From: Hymenobacter artigasi
Lineage (GTDB): Bacteria; Bacteroidota; Bacteroidia; Cytophagales; Hymenobacteraceae
Direction: 5' to 3'
Length of the DNA: 64,000 bases
Assembly (NCBI RefSeq): GCF_012275535.1
Contig: NZ_JAAVTK010000008.1
Coordinates: forward strand, 1 to 64,000
Of this stretch, positions 58,526 through 64,000 are shown piece by piece. Each line of letters begins with the position of its first letter. Position 1 is the first letter of the stretch. The notes under the pieces are model-generated. The model saw only the letters and a list, made by a program, of their open reading frames with translations, made no database searches and was not told the DNA's origin. The translations under genes were made by a program, and so were the position numbers.

Positions 58526-60232
58526 CTACTGGAACGTGTATACCTGCAGGCTGCCGCCCAGGGCGCTTTTTTGCTCCACTACCAGCCCGGTGGCGGGGCC
58601 AGTGGGGCAGAGGTGAAACCAGTGGTCGGGGGCATCGACGGGGGCGGTGCGGCGCTGCTTTTCGAGGGCTGCGTACACGGGGTGGTCCGTTTTGCCGGCG
58701 TGCTCGTAAAAGCGGATTTCGTCGGTGCTGTTGAAGGTGGTGGCCAGCTTAAACGGCTGCGTGTACATCACGGAGGTGTAGGTGCGCTCGTCCTTGTCCT
58801 TGCCGGGCAGATAGTCGTAGCGCAGCGGTTTCAGCTCCGAGTCAAGGAACAGGTCGAAGTCTTCGCCGTTGCCGTACAGGCGCACGGGCGCAAAGCTGAA
58901 CTGGTGCTGGCCGGTGAGGGGGTCGACGTGGAAGCGCGTGCTGCGGTACGAATAGCCCCTGAAGCTGGCCTTCTTTTTCTTGGCCTTCATGGCCTCGCTG
59001 TACGGGGCCTGCACCTGGGCCACTACATGGCCATCGGGCGCGAAACGACGTTCAAAAAAGCCCAGCAAATCGCCGTCGTCCCTCATTTCGGGCAGCTCAC
59101 CTTCGCCATACTCGCCGTAAACGAGCACATCGCCGGTGCGGTAGTCGAGGTAGAACGAGCCCATGCCGCCGCAGGAAACATCCCATTCGTCGTAGGTCAC
59201 GTAGCTTTTGCCCTGCGAGGCGCTAAAGTTGAACGGAATGTGGTTCATCTCGCCGGGGCTGGGCATGTAGCCCGAGTTCATGGGCCGGGTGCCTTTGTTC
59301 AGGCCCAGCGTGGTGCTGAAGCCGCCGGCCAGGCCGCCCTGGTCGTCGGCAATGTGCACCTGGTACACGATGGGCTGGTTGCCGGCCTTCTCCTTGGGCG
59401 CGGCGACGCTGGTGACGGTGCGGCGGCAGAAATACGTTTGGTTGGGGCGGTGGCCCAGGTAGGCCCACTCCTGGTACCAGTGCCGGAAGCTGTTCATGCC
59501 CCCAACGTGCTCGGGCGTGGCCGGCAGTTCCAGCACCTCGCGGCGCACGGCGTTGGTGCCCAGGTCGTAGTGCATGGTGGCGAAGACGAGGGTTTCCTCG
59601 CGCTTGTTGGTTTCGCGCACCACCTCGGCGTAGCCGGTGGCATCGGCGTAGCGGCCCAGGGTATTGGCCTCGGTTTTCTTCGATTCGGGCCCGGGGCGCG
59701 GGTCGAACAGGTGGGCCTGGAGGCCGCCCTTTTCATCGATACGCTGCACGAACATCTGGCCATCCTTGAGGGCCTTGTCCTTATTCTGCTTCTTGAAGGA
59801 ATCCTCGTCGAGCCGCTCGGCCAGCACCACGCGGTTGCCGTCGGTGAAGACGTTGACGGGGTAGAGCGCGGCCGCCAGCTTGTCCTTTTGCAGCTGCTTG
59901 TTGTCGCGGGCTGTGCGGCTAAAGGCCATCTGCCGGGTATCGAACATGTAGCCGCTGCCGGCGAGTCGCTGGAAGCGCTTGAGGCCGGTTTTCCACACGG
60001 TATGGCCATCGGGGGCCAGGCACTGGGCGGTGATGTCGAACGACTCGGCATCGGTGAGCAGCAGCACCATGTTGTGGTTGGGCAGGCTCAGGGTGCCGGC
60101 CAGCATGGCGTGCTCGCCCAGGGCAATGCTCTGGGCGGCTTGCAGCGGCCCGGCGGCGGGCGGCGGCGGCGTGGCGGCCGTGGCAGCGCTCAGCAGGAGC
60201 ACGGCCGACAGCGAACGGTAAAGGTTTTTCAT
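58526..60232 (-). CDS. Secreted protein of unknown function, paralogue B
   Basis: 568 residues with a signal peptide (L-L-L-S-A-A-T-A-A-T). It is homologous to paralogue A along its length: L-P-N-H-N-M-V-L-L-L-T-D-A, A-Q-C-L-A-P-D-G-H-T, Y-D-L-G-T-N-A, and L-G-H-R-P-N-Q-T-Y-F-C-R-R-T. It differs in the first 60 residues of the mature chain and in an insert with K-K-Q-N-K-D-K. Tandem duplication followed by divergence is likely. The last residues of both are L-Q-V-Y/F-T-F. Confidence 0.73.
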   Translation of the reverse strand: MKNLYRSLSAVLLLSAATAATPPPPAAGPLQAAQSIALGEHAMLAGTLSLPNHNMVLLLTDAESFDITAQCLAPDGHTVWKTGLKRFQRLAGSGYMFDTRQMAFSRTARDNKQLQKDKLAAALYPVNVFTDGNRVVLAERLDEDSFKKQNKDKALKDGQMFVQRIDEKGGLQAHLFDPRPGPESKKTEANTLGRYADATGYAEVVRETNKREETLVFATMHYDLGTNAVRREVLELPATPEHVGGMNSFRHWYQEWAYLGHRPNQTYFCRRTVTSVAAPKEKAGNQPIVYQVHIADDQGGLAGGFSTTLGLNKGTRPMNSGYMPSPGEMNHIPFNFSASQGKSYVTYDEWDVSCGGMGSFYLDYRTGDVLVYGEYGEGELPEMRDDGDLLGFFERRFAPDGHVVAQVQAPYSEAMKAKKKKASFRGYSYRSTRFHVDPLTGQHQFSFAPVRLYGNGEDFDLFLDSELKPLRYDYLPGKDKDERTYTSVMYTQPFKLATTFNSTDEIRFYEHAGKTDHPVYAALEKQRRTAPVDAPDHWFHLCPTGPATGLVVEQKSALGGSLQVYTFQ

Positions 60233-60276
60233 GAAAAAGAAAGAGAGGAAAATGAGAAAATGGAAGCGGTATCAGC

Positions 60277-60918
60277 CTAAAAAGACTTGCCGATGGTGGC
60301 GTTGAACTCCCGAATGCGCAGGGCTTCAACCAGGCCCTCGCTGGAGTAGTCGTTGTAGATACGGCGGGGGCGCAGGTCGGCGCTCAGGCGCAGAAACCAG
60401 TCGTGGTCGTTGGTGGCGTACACGCCCTCAAGCATGGCGCTGGGCGAGCTGAAGGGCAGGAAGAACTTGCTAAAACGGTAGCCCAGGCCCACGCCCACGC
60501 CAAAATCCTTTTTGGAATGCTTGCTGGCCTTGGCCCCGTAGCGGTAGGTGACGTACTCCGGAAAATCGAGCACGAACTGGGCGTTGAAGCCGTCCACGTC
60601 CTGCCGGGTGGTGGCCAGCAGGCCGGCCCCCGCGTTCAGCGATATGCCCAGCGACTGCTCACCGCCCTTCAGCTGGTACAGCGGGGCATCAAACCCCAGG
60701 TTGCCATTGAGCAGCAACAGGTTGGCGTTGGTGGTCTGGAGCACGTAGGCCTGCGGCATGCCCTGGTAGCCATTGGGGTTGGCCTGCACCGGGGCGGTGG
60801 CGCGCAGCGGCACCAGCCCCACCCCCAAATCGCCGTGAAACTTGCTTACCTGGGCCTGCGCGGGTCGCACCCCGGCCAGGCCGGCCACCAGGGCCAGCGC
60901 GAAGAAATACTTGTTCAT
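60277..60918 (-). CDS. Secreted / outer-membrane protein of unknown function
   Basis: 213 residues from ATG 60918, with a signal peptide ending A-Q-A-Q (residue 23). It has L-G-V-G-L-V-P-L-R-A at the front, G-V-G-V-G-L-G-Y-R-F in the middle and F-L-R-L-S-A-D-L-R near the end. Amphipathic beta strands suggest a small barrel. It shares an operon direction with the Ycf48-like lipoprotein (4-bp gap) and the paralogues. Family not recognised. Confidence 0.65.
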   Translation of the reverse strand: MNKYFFALALVAGLAGVRPAQAQVSKFHGDLGVGLVPLRATAPVQANPNGYQGMPQAYVLQTTNANLLLLNGNLGFDAPLYQLKGGEQSLGISLNAGAGLLATTRQDVDGFNAQFVLDFPEYVTYRYGAKASKHSKKDFGVGVGLGYRFSKFFLPFSSPSAMLEGVYATNDHDWFLRLSADLRPRRIYNDYSSEGLVEALRIREFNATIGKSF

Positions 60919-60922
60919 CAGG

Positions 60923-61936
60923 CTATTGGTAGTGGAAGCGGTGGATGAGCCCGCGCGGGCCCACGGCGTAGAAGGTGCCGGCATCGGCAAAATCGGCGGC
61001 GAAGTACGTGGCCGCGTAGCTGGTGCCGTCGGGGGCGTGCACGTTCACCCAGGGGTTGTCCTTTTGCAGGGAATAAGCCGGGTGGTTGCGCACAATGGTG
61101 CGGTAGCCCACGCCCACCACCGGGCCTTTGGGGCCGGCCGTGGCCAAGCCGTACAGGGCGTGCTGGTAGCCGTCGTCGGCGTCGCGGCCATAGCTGTACG
61201 CCGGGCTGAACGCCTTGAAGCCGTCGGGCGCGGCCAGCAGGTAGGTACTGGCATTAAACCGCAGAATGTCGTAGCCGTAATAGTCGGCGCTGCGGCCGCT
61301 GTAGTAGTCAACAAAGCTCCAGGTCTGGCCGCCGTTGGTGGTAAGCCAGCGCGACTGCTCGTTGCCCACCACGGTGCCCGAATCGGGGGAGGTAAACGAC
61401 ACGGCCCGGAAAGTGTAGCGCTTGTCGGGGCGGCGCTGCACGCTGGCCCAGGTGGTGCCGCCGTTGGTGGTTTTGTTGATGCCCCCGCCCGAGCCCACGG
61501 CATAGCCCACCAGCGGCGTCACAAACTGCAGGTCCTGTACGCCAATGGCGTAGCCGTAGGCGTCGCCCGTGGGCACATACTGCCAGCTTTGGCCACCGTT
61601 GGCGGTGCGGTAGAGGCCCGAGCTGGTACCGGCCCAGCCGGCGGTGGCCGTGGTGAAGAGCAGCTTGTTGATGGTGCCCAAGGCCGGCTGCGAGCGGCGC
61701 GACCAGGTAGCGCCGGCGTCAGTGGTGGCGAAGAGGCTGCCGCCGGCCCCGCCCACGAAGCCTTCGCGGGCCGATACAAAATCGACAGTGTACAGGGCCA
61801 GGGAATCGGCGGCGGCGGGCAGGGCCAGCGCGTCGTAGCGCATGGTAGAGTAGGAATCCGCGATGTACACGGTTTCCTTGCACGCGCCCAGGCCCAACAC
61901 CAGCCCGCCGAGAAGAAACGGGTAGCGTTTATTCAT
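60923..61936 (-). CDS. Ycf48/Hcf136-like BNR beta-propeller lipoprotein
   Basis: 337 residues. The lipoprotein signal ends G-L-G-A-C with Cys19. Repeated propeller blades carry T-T-D-A-G-A-T-W, T-A-N-G-G-Q-S-W, T-T-N-G-G-T-T-W and T-T-N-G-G-Q-T-W, the BNR/Asp-box pattern. V-G-Y-A-V-G-S-G-G and similar turn motifs are typical of Ycf48-like proteins. In heterotrophs these act as cell-surface or periplasmic propellers of unknown partner. It is first of four leftward genes that may form one operon. Confidence 0.82.
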   Translation of the reverse strand: MNKRYPFLLGGLVLGLGACKETVYIADSYSTMRYDALALPAAADSLALYTVDFVSAREGFVGGAGGSLFATTDAGATWSRRSQPALGTINKLLFTTATAGWAGTSSGLYRTANGGQSWQYVPTGDAYGYAIGVQDLQFVTPLVGYAVGSGGGINKTTNGGTTWASVQRRPDKRYTFRAVSFTSPDSGTVVGNEQSRWLTTNGGQTWSFVDYYSGRSADYYGYDILRFNASTYLLAAPDGFKAFSPAYSYGRDADDGYQHALYGLATAGPKGPVVGVGYRTIVRNHPAYSLQKDNPWVNVHAPDGTSYAATYFAADFADAGTFYAVGPRGLIHRFHYQ

Positions 61937-62091
61937 GTAAAAATGAATGTGTGGAAATGATAGTTGGGGTCAAATCTACGGGCCGGCTTGGATAAATGCT
62001 ATATACCGGCGCTCCCAACCACCGGTATTTTTTTGATTTTCTGGTCCTTTGAGCGCGAAGCTGTTTATTAATTCGATAGTCTGAGCGGTTA

Positions 62092-62209
62092 TCATCCTGA
62101 GCATTTCGCGCATAAAGCGAAGACGCAGGACCTGTTCAAGGTTGCCCGTAGTCCTGTGGCGGTGATAAGGTCCTTCGTCTTCGCTTTATGCGCGAAATGC
62201 TCAGGATGA
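62092..62209. repeat. Dispersed inverted repeat, second subtype
   Basis: Arms 62092-62132 and 62168-62209 match almost fully as inverse copies of about 41 bp. They carry TCATCCTGAGCATTTCGCGCATAAAGCGAAGA in two overlapping parts and a loop of about 35 bp. It differs in sequence from the 84 and 9681 copies but has the same design. It lies between divergent genes. Confidence 0.88.
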
Positions 62210-62276
62210 CGGACACTCACGAAACAGCCTCAATTTGAGCGGCCCGCCGCGAATCTTTCCCGCCCCGCCCGCTGTT

Positions 62277-62284
62277 TACCTTCG
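62277..62284 (+). promoter_or_regulatory. mutS2 promoter -7 box
   Basis: TACCTTCG, 35 bp before the mutS2 start, same form as the box before gapA. Confidence 0.45.
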
Positions 62285-62318
62285 TACCCAATTCTGAAAT
62301 CCCGCAAAGCTCAATTTC

Positions 62319-64000
62319 TTGCTGTTACCACAACACTTCGAACAAAAAATCGGCTTCACCACCCTGCGCGAGCAGCTTGAAGCCAATTGCCTTTCCGCCC
62401 TGGGCCGGCACTACGTGGCCCGCATGGAGTTCCAGCCCAAGCACGAGCCCCTGCTGAAACTGCTCCAACAGGCCGACGAATTCACCTACCTGCTGCGCTC
62501 CGGGGCCGATTTCCCGGCCTCGCACTACCACGATGCTCAGGCCCACCTCAAGCGCGCCGCCCTGCCGGGCGCGTACCTGGACGTGGCCGCCTTCTTCGAG
62601 GTTAAGATGAGCCTGCGCACCATCCGGCAGGCGCTGAGCTTCTTCTCCGATGCCGACCCCAGCCTGTACCCCTCGCTGCGCCTGCTGGGCATCGGCATCC
62701 AGGTCGACCGCAATTTGCTGGCCGCGTTGGATAAAGTGGTGGACGATGAAGGCGCGGTGCGCGACGACGCGAGCCCGCTGCTGCGCCAGATTCGGCAGGA
62801 GCTCATTGCCCGCCAGGGCCAGCTGCGCAAGCAGATTGCCGGCATTCTGCGCCACGCCAAAAACGAGGGCTGGATTCCCAGCGACTCCGAGCCCACCATT
62901 CGCGGTGGGCGTTTGGTGCTGCCCGTCATTGCCGAGCACAAGCGCAAGGTGAAGGGCCTGATTCACGACGAATCGGCCTCGGGCCAAACGGTGTACATCG
63001 AGCCGGAAGCCGTTTTTGAGCTCAACAACGACATCAAGGACCTCGATAACGCTTACCATCGCGAGCTGATTCGCATCCTCACGGCCCTCACCGACCAGCT
63101 GCGCCCGCACATTCCGGACTTGCGCAAAGCGTATTCCTATTTGGGGTTGATTGACTTCATTAGAGCAAAGGCCAGATTGGCCGTCACGCTCGATTGCCGC
63201 CTGCCCGTGCTGCACAACAAGCCCCTGCTGAAGTGGGTGCAGGTGCGCCACCCGCTGTTGCAGCTGGCCTTTGCCCAGCACAAGCGCGACAACGGCGACC
63301 CCCGCGAAGTAGTGCCGCTCGACCTGGAACTGAACCACGAGCAGCGCATCCTCGTCATCTCCGGCCCCAACGCCGGCGGCAAATCCGTGAGCCTGAAAAC
63401 CGTGGGCCTTGTGCAGTTCATGCTGCAAATGGGCCTGCTCATCCCGTGCGCCGACAACTCCGAAGCCGGCGTGTTCGAGGATATTTTCCTGGACATCGGC
63501 GACGAGCAGAGCCTGGAAAACGACCTGAGTACCTACTCCTCGCACTTGCTGGCCATGAAGCAATTCATGCTGCTGGCCGGCAAGAAAAGCCTGGTGCTCA
63601 TCGACGAATTCGGCACCGGCACCGAGCCCAGCCTGGGCGGGGCCATTGCCGAAGCCGTGCTCGACCAGCTGAACAAGGCGCGGGTCTACGGCGTGATTAC
63701 CACGCACTACACCAACCTGAAGAACTTCGCTGAGCGCACCCCGCACCTCGTGAACGGCGCCATGCGCTACGACCCCGAGAAACTGCAGCCGCTGTATCGC
63801 CTCGAAGTGGGCAAGCCGGGCTCGTCGTTCGCCATCGAAATTGCCCGCAAAATCGGCCTGCCGAAGGAAGTGGTGGAGCGCGCCACCCAGCTGGTGGGCA
63901 AGGATAAAATCCGCTACGACCGCCTGCTCGAAGGCCTCGAAAAGGAGAAAACCGAACTCGAAACCCGCACCGCCGAAGCCGCCAAAGCCGAACGCCGCCT
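62319..64000 (+). CDS. mutS2: MutS2 endonuclease / ribosome-rescue ATPase (cut by window edge)
   Basis: The frame is open from a TTG at 62319 to the window edge, about 560 residues. The first in-frame residues L-L-P-Q-H-F-E-Q-K-I-G-F match a MutS2 start. The MutS-III helical lever (about 90-300) is followed by the ATPase: I-S-G-P-N-A-G-G-K-S at about 347-356 (Walker A), D-I-G-D-E-Q-S and L-V-L-I-D-E-F-G-T-G-T-E-P at about 423-435 (Walker B/signature), then T-T-H-Y. The KOW/Smr C-terminus lies beyond the window. MutS2 acts on recombination intermediates or collided ribosomes. Confidence 0.95.
   Translation, partial: MLLPQHFEQKIGFTTLREQLEANCLSALGRHYVARMEFQPKHEPLLKLLQQADEFTYLLRSGADFPASHYHDAQAHLKRAALPGAYLDVAAFFEVKMSLRTIRQALSFFSDADPSLYPSLRLLGIGIQVDRNLLAALDKVVDDEGAVRDDASPLLRQIRQELIARQGQLRKQIAGILRHAKNEGWIPSDSEPTIRGGRLVLPVIAEHKRKVKGLIHDESASGQTVYIEPEAVFELNNDIKDLDNAYHRELIRILTALTDQLRPHIPDLRKAYSYLGLIDFIRAKARLAVTLDCRLPVLHNKPLLKWVQVRHPLLQLAFAQHKRDNGDPREVVPLDLELNHEQRILVISGPNAGGKSVSLKTVGLVQFMLQMGLLIPCADNSEAGVFEDIFLDIGDEQSLENDLSTYSSHLLAMKQFMLLAGKKSLVLIDEFGTGTEPSLGGAIAEAVLDQLNKARVYGVITTHYTNLKNFAERTPHLVNGAMRYDPEKLQPLYRLEVGKPGSSFAIEIARKIGLPKEVVERATQLVGKDKIRYDRLLEGLEKEKTELETRTAEAAKAERR

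Noticed and set aside
52884..60280. Long frames opposite the LysM gene and the paralogue pair
   Set aside because: Each fully overlaps a gene with signal peptide and clear homology to a family or a paralogue. The antisense products have neither.
62325..63746. A 473-codon leftward frame at the right edge
   Set aside because: It is the complement of mutS2, whose ATPase motifs are unmistakable on the plus strand.

Overview
The window comes from a GC-rich member of the Bacteroidota, most like Hymenobacter and relatives. The evidence is a SusC/SusD pair with a FecR anti-sigma factor and an ECF sigma factor, DUF294, TIGR02757, MutS2 and KdsB genes, Bacteroidota -7 promoter boxes (TAnnTTTG, or TAnnTTCG for housekeeping genes), and many dispersed inverted repeats. 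Assignments rest on motifs read by eye and on family knowledge. No database search was run.

1-18 kb, host. A CBS/DUF294 signalling protein, a DUF4174 protein, a large six-hairpin glycosidase lipoprotein, a short membrane-fusion-like protein and a beta-barrel protein come first. They are followed by a leftward polysaccharide utilisation locus: ECF sigma, FecR, SusC with an N-terminal STN signalling domain, SusD, a GH144-type endoglucanase and a GH3 beta-glucosidase. The GH144+GH3 pair points to beta-1,2-glucan as substrate. The STN/FecR/sigma trio would let substrate binding at the outer membrane switch on transcription.

19.3-48.6 kb, an integrated element of about 29.3 kb in the 3' end of tRNA-Glu(UUC). 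It is bounded by a 13-bp direct repeat (19313-19325 and 48567-48579) and its tyrosine recombinase sits next to the tRNA. The early region has a self-cleaving S24 repressor, a divergent Cro-like gene, an HTH protein, a C5 DNA methyltransferase, a replication protein with five iterons and an AT-rich tract inside its gene (lambda-like origin layout) and a VRR-NUC nuclease. Cargo 1 (24-29.4 kb) is a single-chain restriction-modification enzyme plus a TIGR04255 three-gene cassette. Next come a holin/endolysin pair, a 1.1-kb GC-rich stretch without credible genes, a rightward set of small phage-type genes ending in a RecE-like nuclease, an AT-rich AlbA_2/Schlafen-type gene, a leftward UmuDC operon, and a few conserved unknowns. 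Cargo 2 (41.6-47 kb) is an overlapping set: alpha/beta hydrolase, GNAT, ATP-grasp, cytoplasmic class-A beta-lactamase fold, then a secreted cysteine-peptidase-like protein and an EamA exporter. No terminase, portal, capsid or tail gene is recognisable, so this is a satellite-like or defective element with lysis genes, not a complete prophage.

48.6-64 kb, host. gapA, a lipid kinase, an SUI1/YciH factor, DUF1622, kdsB, a LysM protein, TIGR02757 with a duplicated 3' end flanking an inserted membrane-protein gene, a tandem pair of large secreted paralogues, a beta-barrel-like protein, a Ycf48-like lipoprotein and the start of mutS2.

Most notable: the methyltransferase gene with a second convincing reading frame inside it, the in-gene origin, a 12-bp operator motif shared by the early and lysis promoters, the missing structural module, the amidoligase-like metabolite cluster, and the duplication-flanked insertion in TIGR02757.
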